Program-made: the position numbers and the translations under genes
The notes under the pieces: generated by a model
Seen by the model: only the letters and a program-made list of their open reading frames with translations
Told to the model about the DNA's origin: nothing
Databases searched by the model: none
Shown: piece by piece, positions 1-10,929 of the stretch
Position numbering within the stretch: the first letter of the stretch is position 1
Layout of the letters: every line of letters begins with the position of its first letter
Assembly (NCBI GenBank): GCA_028571685.1
Contig: CM053146.1
Coordinates: 116,101,431-116,165,430 of the forward strand
Direction of reading: 5' to 3'
Source of the DNA: Heterohyrax brucei
Lineage: Eukaryota > Chordata > Mammalia > Hyracoidea > Procaviidae
Length of the DNA stretch: 64,000 bases

Positions 1-83
1 CGACCCAAGGGGCCAGGGTAGAACTGACCTCCAGAGTATTCAAGGAGCGCCTGGTGGATTTGAAGTTTCAAGTTTTTGGTTTC
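1..83 (-). repeat. AfroSINE fragment, cut by window edge
   Basis: The block reads as the middle of an AfroSINE in reverse: a 'gtagaactg' core, a 'caaggagcgcctggtgga' segment, then 'tttgaagtttcaag' where other copies have 'tttgaactgccaa'. The same order is seen in the complete minus copies at 9069-9231 and 10735-10897. The element's 3' tail lies off the window. Confidence 0.75.
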
Positions 84-619
84 CTTCTTTTTGAACTCAA
101 TTCATTCTGATGACTGGAGATCTAGCCTCTTATTTTAGACCTTAAATGTACTAGTGCCTCCAATTGAAAAGTATTTTAAAGCTGCTGCTGATTTCAATTT
201 TTAATATTGTGAGCCTTCATTGATTAACCATATCATAAAAAAGGTATGAAAACTACCTTTTCTTCCTTAAATTTCACAGCACAGGTAAGGAGTTGCCACC
301 TCCCCCTGAGAATTTAACAGAACAGAGAGCTGTTTTCCTGAGTCACAGAAAAGCCCAGATTTTGTGACTTACGGTGATCCAGAGTGCTTTGAAAATAGAA
401 TTACCTTTTTAATGTTTCACATGTCTGACTCTGGACCTAAACTTCAGTTTACCAAAATAGCTGATAAATATCTCTCAACCAAATGACCTATCAAAAATCT
501 AAAGAAGATTCTCCTTAATCAACCAACAGGCTTTTCAAAACAAACATACTGAACAAAACTTAAGAAAACATGAGAAAAATGAAAGAATAAGCAAAGTCTT
601 GTTTTCCAAGAACACTCAC

Positions 620-771
620 CTCATGGGTGTCGAAAGGACATGGGGTGGGAACATTTGGGTCCAGAAGATAGGACCTCTCTTTTGCCACCTTCTGCTCTAC
701 AGTGCAGGTCTCCTCAAGTTCAATTGGATTCGTAGCTTCAGAAATCTTTGACAACTATGCCATTAACTGTT
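620..771 (-). CDS. Candidate coding exon of an unidentified minus-strand gene
   Basis: On the minus strand a pyrimidine tract ending in 'ttcccctag' (acceptor, exon from 771) precedes an open frame that ends at 620 with 'catgag' directly before a strong donor 'gtgagt'. The frame reads LSKISEATNP through VPTPCPFDTHE without a stop and ends in phase 0. Just upstream in the same frame is ATG GCA TAG (763-755). Either this is a first coding exon with a stop at codon 3, or the TAG is itself the acceptor AG and the exon is an internal, phase-0 exon of 135 nt (620-754). The peptide is acidic, with a Pro/Cys-rich end. I do not recognise the family. It is not part of any repeat I can see. Its promoter could be the CpG island at the far right. 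Confidence 0.45.
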
Positions 772-2020
772 CTAGGGGAAAAACATGGCAAAGTTTGCTA
801 AAGCAAAAAGAAAGTTTTATTTGACATGTATTCAAAAGGGCAAAAGTAGGAAATGGACAAGTATACTGCTAGAACCATGTCTGCCCAAGAGTAAAGAAAC
901 TACAGAATAAACAGAAGTCAGGAAACGGACAAGCAAGCCACCACAGCATTGTCTACCCGAGTCCAAAGAAGTTACAGAAACATCAAAGTATATTAACATT
1001 ACAAATAGGCATAACCATTGAAAGCTTCACTTTTTCACAGATTGCTTGGAAACTGTGATCCCACATTTTGAATCATCTTTCTTAATAACCGTTGGTACAG
1101 GCTTCAGTTATATTCACTAAATACTAATAGAAAAAAGATAAGAGTGGAAAGTCTTTTGTGTTCAATTTGAATGGCTTATGTATAAGGTTCCCATCTGTTG
1201 TCTTTATCTCAGGGGCCAGATGATGTGCCTTTGTGAGTTCTTGTGGGCTGTGTTGGGTTGCATTCTCTATGCTCAAGGACAGCACATAATGATTCCAATA
1301 TTATTTCCTAAATCAAGTGAAAAATAAACCTTGTTTTAAGGCACTGGAGTTGTCACTGAGGCATTACTTAGCTTATCTGACTTATGGACACTTTTTAATA
1401 TAATAAACTGTAAAAGATGCTTAATGGAGTCTGATTAAGGTAGAAGTTAATGTCATCCAGTGTGTATTGTCCATCTCTGTGTTCCACATTGCTATGTCTC
1501 ATGTGACAGGGACAATTGCATATAATTGCTGGCCTTTGCTTGCTTACTACAGGAATGGCCGTCTTTGTTCCTTGAGGACTTACATCTGTTTTCTCTGTAG
1601 GATCATGGTTCTATGTCTCCAAAAATGCTTTTACATATGTTTTCACAGGAATGGAAGCTAAAAATATATTCCCCTTTTGGCATCGCTGGGTGCCTGGCCC
1701 CTCCTTTCCTGTTGAAGGGGGTCTTGTTAGTAGTAGGTGGTTCAGTGTATACATCCTAAAATCTCAGCAGGTAGGACTTGGTCTGGAGCTGAGGCAGGAG
1801 CTGGAATTGAAGCTGAGGTAGGGGTGAGGGTTGAGAGTAGGGAAAGAAAGCTGGGGCAGGGACTGGGGCAGATGCAGTTGTAGGATGAGACACTATTAAT
1901 CTTAGGAAGTCTATAGAGGATTTGGTAATCATTCAAAAGTCACTATTAAGGAAAGTAAAATGATTGGAAATTTTGACTCATTCTAGATGTGGAAATTCTG
2001 AGAACCAAACATGATGGAGT
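772..2020. other. Unique intergenic or intronic sequence
   Basis: AT-rich single-copy-looking DNA upstream (in the minus sense) of the candidate exon. No open frame longer than about 65 codons, no repeat family and no splice-flanked block stands out. A second good pyrimidine tract and AG on the minus strand near 793-815 could be an alternative acceptor for the exon at 620-771. Confidence 0.5.
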
Positions 2021-2079
2021 TCTCTATCTTCAGGCAGGATCTGGAATTCTTTCTCTATCTTCAGGCAGGATCTGGAATT
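2021..2079. repeat. Two-copy 31-bp tandem duplication
   Basis: The string starting 'tctctatcttcaggcagg' at 2021 is repeated at 2052 with period 31. The second copy is 28 bp long before divergence. The copies are identical over that length, which suggests a recent slippage-type duplication in otherwise unique DNA. Confidence 0.9.
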
Positions 2080-2957
2080 TGTTACTTGATTTAATCTTGG
2101 TATGTATATTTAGACACTGCATTTAACCACTTAACAATTCTCCCAGTTTTCCTTCCAGCGAGCCCCAATATGCAGACACGTGATTGATTTGCCCATACCA
2201 TGAAACCCTAGCTAATGCTTTGGAGGACCAAGCTTTGTCTTTAGAAATATTTTCCAGTGGACAGAAAAGCAGCTCATTCTGGCTCTGACAGTGCTGACTG
2301 AACAGCTGAGGCAGGGGTTTATTTCAATGAGGCAGCAATTATCCAACCACCAGGAGGGTTGATACCATCTAACCTTCTAGCAGATTTGCTAGTGTACTGG
2401 AGATTTTTGCTCTACAGCCTAGGATTAGGACTTGCTTGGGCATGATTTGCCAGAAGGTTGGTCTTTTTTTCATTAGCAGCCTCAAGGAAAAGAATTAACA
2501 GAGGAAAGAGTTGACATTCATAGGTTTGGTTCAGAGACAGTGAGAGGGAAGGTGTTGGGGGCAGAGAACCCAGGGGACAGAATGGTGGATGTCTGTCATT
2601 CAGATTGCCATCTGTCTGTCCCAGTTTCCACGGCTGTACTCCTCAGTGTATAGAGAGGAGCTGCAATAAATATAAAGTGGAAATGGAAAGAACTATTTCA
2701 CTTCTGACTCTACAAGGTATTAAAATGATCAGAAGACCCTACTCGAAGGCTCCTCTGACAGTATCCTGCCCTTTCAAAGTCCTTTGGGCCTCCTAGCTCC
2801 TATTTGCATGGTCATCTTTGGCTTCTGCTCCCCACAATCTGTCCTTCTCCCCTTTCCACCAACCCTCTCAATTCTCTCCTTTCCCATGGTACTTTCTCCT
2901 GTCTTCTTTCAAAGAGTCCTCACATAAGACCTTTATACATATGCAAACTAGATTAAA
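2080..2957. other. Unique sequence, no feature seen
   Basis: No recognisable repeat or coding exon. Short open frames near 2605-2796 and 2818-3081 have no family likeness, and the second runs into the mariner MITE, so both are taken as chance. Confidence 0.45.
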
Positions 2958-2959
2958 TA

Positions 2960-3516
2960 TGAGATGTGACAAGTTCATAAACTTAATTGTTGTAAGTGCT
3001 ACGTATCTCATTGCTGAATATCACTACAAGCATCTTGGAAGTACTCCCCTTGGGAAGCTATGCCTTGATGTCTGTGCCTAGTCCACCCTTCAAAGCAATT
3101 TTGGAACTCTTTTTGGAGTGGCCATTGAGCACGGTGGCAATGTGGCAAGTTTGCAAACTTAACTGTATGGTTGTCTGTGAGGCAGTTTTTAGCCAGTAAA
3201 TAAATAACTGTATAGGAACATCCTCCCTGGTCACCTGATCTGGCCCCCAATGACTTCTTTTTTTTTTTTTTACCGAAAGATAAAGGAAATACTGAAAGGA
3301 AGACATTTTGATGATGTCAAGGGTAATATAACAACAGCTCTGATGGCCATTCCAGAAAAAAGAGTTCCAAAATTGCTTTGAAGGGTGGACTAGGCACAGG
3401 CATCAAGCCATAGCTTCCCAAGGGGAGTACTTCACAGATGCCAGTAGTGATATTCAGCAATGAAGTATATAGCACTTTTTCTAGGATGAGTTCTCGAGAT
3501 TAATTGGCAGCCCTTG
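2960..3516 (+). mobile_element. Fold-back mariner MITE, copy A
   Basis: A 557-bp Tc1/mariner derivative. The left arm (about 2980-3125) and right arm (about 3338-3490) are inverted copies of each other, both carrying 'actccccttgggaagcta' (here split over strands) and the 'cctagtccacccttcaaagc' string. The right half matches the 3' end of the transposase gene of the copy at 12874-13760, including the segment for a GRHFDD-like stretch. The left half is an inverted copy of that same end. TA flanks the left side at 2958; the right flank has decayed to GA. A poly-T run interrupts the middle. It has no coding capacity. The copy at 20647-21205 has the same architecture and almost the same length. 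Confidence 0.85.
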
Positions 3517-5126
3517 GATCTAGCATTCAAGAAATGTTTTCTATCATCCTGAGGAGCCTCCTTATCTTACTGCAGAGTGATTTACCCACCTCTGAAGTTT
3601 GCAGTCACATTAATGATCAGTTCTCAGCTATGCTGACTGCTTCTGATCTCAAGATCTCGAGCACTTCACTGCCTAAGTGCTTTCTTGGGCACCAGGGATC
3701 TTTTGCAGGATCAGGAGAAGGGATTCTACATGTCAGAGCCAGCCCTCAACAGGTGGGGGACTTAAACACTTGGTAAATATCCCAGCTTTCTGATCTCACA
3801 GTGAGTAGCATGTTCTACACAGATTCTCAGAGGGTCCCCAGTGGGATTCCCTACACCAGTAATCCACTCATTAAAATGCCCTCTGTTGGCGTCTCTCTCC
3901 TACTGATTCATGACTTTACCTGCTCCTTCATATCTGCCCCTTCTCAACAGCTACCAAACTCCTTGTACCTGAGTTCTGCCCCAAGTATTGCTTTAGGGGG
4001 AAACACAGTCATGATCTCCAATCTCTGTATCTTCCTGGATTGCCACCAATTGCAGTTCCTCAGCCTCTCCTTGTTCTTCAGATCATCCTTCCCATATCTG
4101 AAGACTCATTACTGTCCCTGTTTATAAACAACAGGACATCTACTCTGCCTTACACAGTTCAGCAGCGCAGAGGAGCTGTCTTTGAATCTCAGCTTTTTCT
4201 TTATCTCCTTCCTCCACCAGTGCCTGAAGGTAGAAGAGAAGTGTAAAGAGATTTCCTTTTTCCTTGATGTGAATTTTGCACGTCCCATGCCCTCTGGAAA
4301 AGCAGCAATGACAATAACTTTGGTTTTAAGTAGTTTTATTTCTATCCGAAAGGTCATTTCCTCATTAGATGCTGTTGAAGCAGACAGTGGGCACAGTGAC
4401 TCACAGAGTAAAAGCAGGAGGGACATTAGGTCTGTACAACACTGTAATAGCTTCAGAAGCCCTAGCACCAGCCATAATTGCTGAGTGAAACAAGCGGAGG
4501 ACTGCTTGGAGGCAAACAGCAGAAACTGGCAGCAGCACTCAGGAGGAATTAAAGGGAAGACTGAAGTTTCAGCAGCATAGACGAGAATGGCATTGAGGCT
4601 GCCCTATTAGGTCATGTCTGTTTTAACTCGTTTTTATCTTCCAGGCTGATGTGGTCTGCAGAATATCGATTACAGTAAGATAGTTGTGATTATTTTCTAC
4701 ATTCTCTAGGTTGTTAAATTTCACTAAGTGGTATGCACACAAATCCATTCATGGACAGACAAATCAAGAGTATTTGTGGAATATTTATCCACAAATCAAA
4801 GCATGATAGCAGATGCTGTGTGTGAGGCCAGAGGTTCAGTCGTACTTGGACTTGAGCAAAGCCTTGACAATGAGAATTGCACTGAGGTAAGGGCTTCATG
4901 ACCCTTTAAAGAAAGCTAGAGTTGGATATGTTTTGAAAAGATGAGGGCCTTCCAAGAAAAGTTGACCAAGGGAGATTGTGTGATTTAATCCTTTGGAAGA
5001 ATGATAACATGCTTTTCATAGAGGACATGCAAAGTCTTAGAACTTTATGAGTAAATGAACTTCAAAAGAATAAAATTTATTGAACATTTTCCTGACCTGG
5101 GAACATAAACTTAGTAAAATTGAGTG
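3517..5126. other. Unique sequence, no gene recognised
   Basis: About 1.6 kb without a recognisable repeat. Open frames of 90-120 codons occur here on both strands (3504-3776, 3801-4127, 4109-4468) but they overlap in opposite strands, lack splice-site context that would make them exons and show no family motif. I treat them as chance frames. Confidence 0.4.
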
Positions 5127-5168
5127 CATAGTTCATAGTTCATAGTTCATAGTGCATAGTTCATAGTT
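5127..5168. repeat. 7-bp microsatellite, six units
   Basis: Six consecutive units of catagtt, one of them with a G at the last position. Simple slippage repeat. Confidence 0.9.
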
Positions 5169-5409
5169 TCAGCAGATCCTCAATGGTGTTTGTAACTCCC
5201 AAAAGATTAAAAACCACAAATGTACTTTAAGATGAAAAACACTTTGAGTCTCACATAAAGCTACTGACACATAAATTCTGTCCCACTGCTATTCATATGT
5301 GGACTTCCATGTAAAATAACAGTAATGATGATACTGTTGATAACAATCATCTTCTCCATAACGAGCCTGAAGATTCTGATAGCCAGGCTGATTTACATGC
5401 TTTTCTGTG

Positions 5410-5590
5410 TATGGAAATCATGGGTTTTATACTCAGTTATATCTGGGTTCAAATCCCAGTCCTGCTATTAATTATATGACCTCAAACCAGGAACTTCATC
5501 ACGTTTATTTCATTTTCTGTGTTCTAAAAGTAGAAATCCCACCATGTATATTGTTGTGATTGTTAGAAAGAATATATGTGAGCTCCTTGG
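5410..5590 (+). repeat. MIR SINE
   Basis: Contains the MIR signature 'gggttcaaatcccag' with a following 'ttaattatatgacctcaaacc' type core, diverged as expected of a pre-placental SINE. The core-SINE family is shared by all mammals and marks old, unduplicated DNA. Confidence 0.65.
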
Positions 5591-6477
5591 GACTCATCAA
5601 CTCTCATAACTCCTTATTACAAGAATTACATATGTTACTCTAATGATTTGGGATCATTTACAGAGAACAGAATCTACTTAAACTAGCAGAAAAGTGGTCA
5701 TGGTTAGGTGAACTGAAGAGACAGATACTATGCTTACTGTTGAAAAATGACTCTTAAAATCAGCTGTAGAACCCAGTTACCTAGGGAGCTGCTATATATT
5801 CTATTAGGGAGCCATCTGCCAAATTGATAGCTGTGAAATCACACTATTTCTGACTCAGTCAGGAAGCCTTTATGAGAATAAACTTGCCTCCTCTGCTACC
5901 CCATTCAGAGCCATACCAGATTTGCTACAGTTTGCCCTTCATTTTGATAGTGGGCCCAGTGCCTAGCACCCTTTGTGGATGCTCCTGCCAATAAACAACA
6001 CGCTTATGTGACTATCCTTAAACCAGAAAGCGCAAAAACAACAAAAGCTACCTCATAACCTGACTGAAGGAACCAGAATCACATCCAGAGCCCTAGTTGC
6101 AAGGGCGTCTGGAGAAGATAGGAATATTTTCTTTGGGACTCTTTTCTTTAATCACTCCATGATCTCTGATATAAAAATGCACCCTAAAAAGAGACTGTGA
6201 TAGATACTGAGTGCCAATCTACCACAAGCACTGTAGTATCTTTTAACAATATATTGTTATTTTTCTCTTATAAATGATGAAAATAATACATAAGTACATT
6301 CTCTTTGTAGAAGATAGGAACAGAACATAAGTTTATAGGGTAAAAAGTGAATGTCCGCTTTCAGACCCTGAATCCTTCAGTTCTTGCATCAATTCCCAGA
6401 CAAAACTACAGTGACGATAGTTTAGCTCCTATCTATTCAATCTTCCATCTGTATATTTATACGCATATATAGCCATA
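5591..6477. other. Unique sequence, no feature seen
   Basis: AT-rich DNA with no long open frame and no repeat that I can name. The stretch near 6240-6300 is especially AT-rich. Confidence 0.45.
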
Positions 6478-6645
6478 TGGAAACCCTGGTGGTAGAGTGG
6501 TTAAGTGCTATGTCTGCTACTCAGAAGGTCAGTAGTTCAAATCCACTAGGGGCTCCTTCGAAGTTCTATGGAGTATTTTGACTCTATCCTGTAGGGTTGC
6601 TATGAGTTGGAACTGACTTGATGGCACTAGGTTTGGTTTGTTTAT
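6478..6645 (+). repeat. AfroSINE, complete, plus
   Basis: Full-length copy running from the tRNA-like head 'gaaaccctggtggtagag' through 'ggtcagtagttcaaatcc' (a B-box-like segment) to the tail 'ggtttggtttgttta'. The last about 30 bases before the tail (from 'gttgctatgag') match the 3' end of the RTE elements in the same window, as expected for a SINE mobilised by RTE machinery. Confidence 0.9.
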
Positions 6646-6689
6646 ATCAGTATATACACATGTCTAAGACTTTGAAAAATATGATAAAT

Positions 6690-7700
6690 ATGGTATTTGA
6701 CTGCATGGATCATAGTGAATTATGTGTAATATTGCAAAGGATGAGAATTCCAGAATATTTAATTATGCTCATGAGGAACCTGTACATAAATCAAGAGGCA
6801 GTTGTTGGAACAGAACATGGGGATACTGAGTGATTTAAAGACAGAAAAGGTGGACATCAGGGCTTCATCCTTTCACCATACTTATTCAGTCTGTATGCAG
6901 AACAAATAATCTGAGAAACTATCTGAAGAAGAATGGAACCTTACGATTGAAGGAAAACTGATTAATAGCTTGCATTTTGGTAGATGATACGATGGATTTG
7001 AAGCACTCACTGATGAAGATCAAGATTATAGCCTTCAATATGGATTATAACTCAAAATAAAGACCACAAATATCTTCACAAAAGAATTGATAGGTAGTAT
7101 CATGAAAAATGGAGAAAAGATTAGTTGTCAAAGAGTTCATTTTATGTGGACCCACAATCAACACCCACAGAACCAGCAGTTGAGAAATCAAAAGATGTAT
7201 TGCATTGGGCAAAACGACTGCAAGAGACCTTTTAAAGCATTATAAAGCAAAGACGTCATCCTGAAGACAGGATCCACCTGACCCAAGCAATAGTGTTTTC
7301 AATCACCTTATATGCACGTGAAAGCTGCACAATGAATAAGCAAGAGGAATTGATACCTTTGGATTGTGTTGGTGAAAAATATTGAATATATCATGGACTG
7401 CCATAAGAATAAACAAATCTTTCTTGGAAGAAGTATATCCACAACGCTTCTTAAAAGCAGTGATGGTGAAACTTTATCTCACATACTTTGGGACATGTTT
7501 TCAGAAGGGATCAGTCCCTAGAAAAGGACCTCATGCTTGGTAAAGTAGAGGGTCAGCAAAATGGACAAAAACCCTCAAGGAGATGGATTGACAGAATGGC
7601 TGTGATGATGAGCTCAAACATAACAATTATGAGGATGGCCGTTCTGTTGACATAGTGTTGCTGTGAGTCAGAACTGACTCAACAGCACTTAACAACAACA
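6690..7700 (+). mobile_element. RTE-type LINE, 5'-truncated
   Basis: Begins inside the reverse transcriptase gene at the equivalent of the 'AFDCVDH' region (here FDCMDHSELC) and runs to the element's 3' end, 'aacagcacttaacaacaac' at 7682-7700. Includes the 'agatgatac' equivalent of the YADD catalytic box near 6980, with stops and small deletions in every frame. About 1 kb of a roughly 3.2-kb element remains. Confidence 0.88.
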
Positions 7701-7770
7701 GCAATGATAATATCAGTCCATAACTTTGTTTGAACATCTCTCCAGAATGTTAGGACATAAATATGTAACT

Positions 7771-8042
7771 CAGGGTTCAGGAATCTTCCTGTGAAGGGTC
7801 AGATAGTAAATATTTTAGGCTTTATGGGTCACATATGTTCTCAGAAGTCACGTATTTTTCTCTCTCTTTCTTTCTTTCCTCCTTTCTTCCCTTCCTCTCT
7901 CCTTCTCTTTTGCTTATTTTATAAAGATACACAACCACTGAATATGTAAAAAAATATATATATATCTATATTCTTAGCTTGAGAGCCATGTAAAAATAGT
8001 CAGAGGATGTATTCAGCTATGGCCCACAGGTTGTGACCCCTG
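7771..8042. mobile_element. hAT (Charlie-type) non-autonomous DNA transposon
   Basis: Ends are 'cagggttcaggaatc' on the left and '...tgtgacccctg' on the right, imperfect inverted repeats of the hAT type. The body has the typical 'agggtcagatagtaaatatttt' start. The 8-bp flanks (7763-7770 and 8043-8050) match at five positions, as a decayed target-site duplication would. A CT-rich tract (about 7857-7915) and a short TA run (7951-7972) have expanded inside it. Confidence 0.65.
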
Positions 8043-8049
8043 ACCTAAC

Positions 8050-8690
8050 CTCTTCTTTTTTAATGGCTGAATACTATTCATTGGTATGAATATGCTCCAA
8101 TTATTTGTTGATTTCTCTACTGTAATTATTTAGATTATTTATAGTATTTTTCCCACTTTCATGGTGTTTCAGAGAAAACACTTGCATATACCTTTCAGTG
8201 CATGCATAGAAACATTTGCACCTGGGTGTTTCTTGGCACTCATGTGTCTTTATCTGACGTTAGTCTTCTCCCATGTGTGTCTCCACATCTCTGTTTTGCC
8301 ATTTTATAAGCCACTATTTAGGAGGTAATAGGTTTAGAACCCACTCTACACCAGGATAGTCGCATTAACATAACAATTCCCAGAAGCGGAATTTCTTGTC
8401 CAAAGTTACATTCAGACTAAAGCTTCATATATAATTCAATTTCTCTTCCAGGAATTTCTCTGACAGCAGCAGTATATGTGAATATCTGCCTTCTATCACC
8501 CTTGCCATCACTTATTATCCTCATTAAATTTTTGTTAGTTTGATGGATAATAAGTAACTCAGAAAGTAGAGTGTTCTTTTATATCTCTATAGTTTTTACT
8601 TATTTCCTCGGTGAATTGCCTGATCATATTGTCTGTTTTTCTACTGGATTATTTTTCTCCTGTTGATTTATCTATCATGGCTCAATTGTC
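8050..8690 (-). mobile_element. Old L1 3' portion, minus
   Basis: Reads as the reverse complement of the end of L1 ORF2 and following sequence, with the familiar 'ggctgaatactattcattgg' and 'agaagcggaatttcttg' strings. A block at about 8225-8380 is of a different kind (MaLR-like) and appears to interrupt it. Strongly diverged, no coding capacity. Confidence 0.5.
8225..8380 (-). repeat. MaLR LTR-like fragment inside old L1
   Basis: The order 'ccattttataagcca', 'ggtttagaacccactct' resembles the middle of MLT1-type LTRs in reverse. It lies between L1 'cacctgg' and 'cccagaagcgg' segments. The call is from pattern only and the ends are uncertain. Confidence 0.35.
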
Positions 8691-8929
8691 CTTTTTTTGA
8701 TTAGTTGTAGCCATGGCCCTTGAACTAGTCATCTCAGGCGATGAACAAACGGTCTTATCCATTTACCCTAGAATGCCTCGTAAATATCCACATTCCCTTT
8801 ACACACCATGTTGATGAAAGAATTGAGGAGCACGGTCCAGATAGTACTGGTAGATACTGCTGTTCCGGTTGTGCACTGCACATGGCTGACATCTGTATGA
8901 GGGTACTGTTCATAGAGTACATTTAGTCC

Positions 8930-9068
8930 AAAAAACAAAACCCACTGCCATCAAGTCTATTTTGACTCATAGTGAGCCACAAGGTTTTCAACCAGCAGCT
9001 AGTGGATTTGAACTGCCAAACTTTTGGTTAGCAGACAAGCTCTTAAGCATTGTACCACCAGGTCTCCT
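8930..9068 (-). repeat. AfroSINE, minus
   Basis: Starts with 'aacaaaacccactgcc' (tail in reverse) and ends in 'accaccaggtctcc', the head in reverse. It lacks the middle about 25 bp ('gacagagtagaactgcccca') present in other copies, an internal deletion. A second copy in the same orientation abuts it. Confidence 0.85.
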
Positions 9069-9231
9069 AGTACAATTAACCACTGCTGTCAAGTTGATGC
9101 TGACTCATAGCGTCCCTGTAGGATGTGGTAGAACTGCCCTACAGAGTTTCCAAGGAGCACCTGGTAGATTCAAACTGCCAACCTTTTTGGTTAGCAGCGT
9201 AGTACTTAACCACTATACCACCAGGGTTTCC
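9069..9231 (-). repeat. AfroSINE, minus, head-to-tail with previous copy
   Basis: Complete type without the internal insert, ending 'accaccagggtttcc'. It joins the preceding minus copy directly, so one may have inserted into the tail of the other; AT-rich SINE tails are common targets. Confidence 0.88.
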
Positions 9232-9682
9232 CTAGTACCCTTAGCTGAATTACATAGTTACTATCACAGATTTCCAGCAGATGGCAGTAAAGAATATCAC
9301 TCTATCAGAATCAGTCTGTTGTAACACCTTTTTGATTGCTGAAGTTCAATGTTCTAAGGAAAGAGTGGCAGCCTTGGGCCGAGATACTAATCTTCTGTCT
9401 AATTTATATTTCAGATACATTTCCCCTTTGTCCAGTGTCTGTTAACTTAGTTTGTGATGTGTTTTGTCATACCAGTCAGTCTTGTCTTTCATGGCTTCTG
9501 CTATTCATCATAGGGTGGCCAACCCATCCTGGTTTGCCCAAGACTGTCTGTAAGTCTTGAAAGTCTTGCCTTCCAGGAAACCCTTCAGTTGTAGTGAACT
9601 GGGATGGTTGGCCACTTTATCTGTTTATTGACTTTTTATTTAAATGGTTTTATTCTGATTTCCAAGATCTTTAACTGGATCT

Positions 9683-10005
9683 TTGTTTTGGTTTCCTGGT
9701 GCTGCCGTAGTAAAAACAGCCCAAGTGTTTGGCTTTAAAGAACAGGAATTTGCCTTCTCAGAGTTCTGGAGGCCAAGAGTACTAATACAGGGCCTTGGCA
9801 AGGGTAGGCTTTCTCTGTCAGCTCTAGGAGAAGATTCCTGTCTCTTTGAGATTCTGCAGCCCCAAGTGTTTCTTGGTGTTCCTTGAGTTCCTGTAGATGC
9901 ATCTTTACATGACTCATGCCATCTCCTTGTCTTTATCTCTCTGTGTTTGTTTTCCCTTTTCATAAGACACTCCTCAGACTAGGCTTAGGATCTACACTAT
10001 TCTGG
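9683..10005 (-). repeat. MLT1-type MaLR LTR, minus
   Basis: The start 'tttcctggtgctgccg', then 'ttctcagagttctggagg' and 'cttttcataagacactc' are the normal order of an MLT1 LTR read in reverse. A roughly 320-bp solo LTR, strongly diverged. Confidence 0.65.
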
Positions 10006-10017
10006 TATGTACTTACC

Positions 10018-10225
10018 AACATAATAAACCTGTCACTGTCAAGTCAATTCTGACTCATGGTGATCCCATGTTTACAGAGCAGAACTGTTGCAAGGGTTTT
10101 CTTGGCAGTAATCTTTATGAAGTAGATTACTAGCCTTTCCTTCCACAGCATTACTGGGTGGATTTGAACTGCCAGCATTTAGATGAGTCGTTGAGTACAA
10201 GTGGTTTGCACTACCCAGGGACCAC
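10018..10225 (-). repeat. AfroSINE, long type with internal insert, minus
   Basis: Between the 'gcagaactgttgc' core and the head there is an extra 'ggcagtaatctttatgaa ... ttactgggtgg' segment of about 45 bp. The same extra block is seen in the copies at 23388, 23935, 28828 and 63637. Confidence 0.8.
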
Positions 10226-10384
10226 AGAAAAACTCTGTTTCAGATAATGTTACATTGACAGCTACAGCAGTTAGCGCTTTAATATCCATCTCATTTGAGG
10301 GTATGTAATTCAAGCCATATAAACCTTATTCATAACTAATTTTTTTCTTCTTCTTTTTTTCTTTTTTGCTGTATGGACATGGAA

Positions 10385-10545
10385 ACCTGGGTGGTGTGGT
10401 AGTTAAGTGCTATGGCAGCTAACCAAAAGGTTGGCAGATCAACACCACCAGGTACTCCTTGGAAACTCTATGGGGCAGTTTTATTCTGTTCTATAGAGTC
10501 GCTATCAGTTGGAATCAACTCACCGGCTTGGGTTTTTTTGTCTGA
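10385..10545 (+). repeat. AfroSINE, plus
   Basis: Complete short-type copy from 'gaaacctgggtggtg' to 'gcttgggtttttttg'. Contains a B-box-like 'ggcagatcaacaccacc', now decayed. Confidence 0.88.
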
Positions 10546-10734
10546 TTTTATGGACATAATATCTTGTCAATTCTGTAAGGATTTTCATTATTTTTATAAA
10601 CTCCTTTTTCATATTTGCTTTATTAACTCTGTTGCCTTGGGCATTATTACCTCTGATAGTGGAATTTGGTGCTTTTCCCCCACATATAATTTTTCCTCAA
10701 ATGTCAGTAATTCTTGGTTTTCTAATGCATTAGA

Positions 10735-10897
10735 AACTAAACAAAACAATTGCTACTGAATTGATTCTGCCTCATAGCAACCCTATAGGACAGAGTAGAA
10801 TTGCCCCATAGAGTTTCCAAGAAGCACCTGGTGGATGTGAACTGCCAACTTTTTGGTTAGCAGCCATAGCACTTAACTGCTACACAACCAGGCTTTC
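10735..10897 (-). repeat. AfroSINE, minus
   Basis: Complete short-type copy in reverse, from 'taaacaaaacaattgc' to 'acaaccaggctttcc'. With the plus copy at 10385 it forms a spaced inverted pair about 190 bp apart. Confidence 0.88.
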
Positions 10898-10929
10898 CTC
10901 CAGTCCATTAGTAGAGGTATAAGCAGCAG

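Noticed and set aside
3504..4484. Overlapping open frames of 90-120 codons on both strands
   Set aside because: They overlap head-on, have no family likeness and no codon or splice context that prefers one. Long chance frames are expected in unique DNA of this size.
6478..6560. tRNA-like sequence with a B-box-like string
   Set aside because: It is the tRNA-derived head of an AfroSINE, repeated at many places in the window, and does not fold as a tRNA with an anticodon arm.
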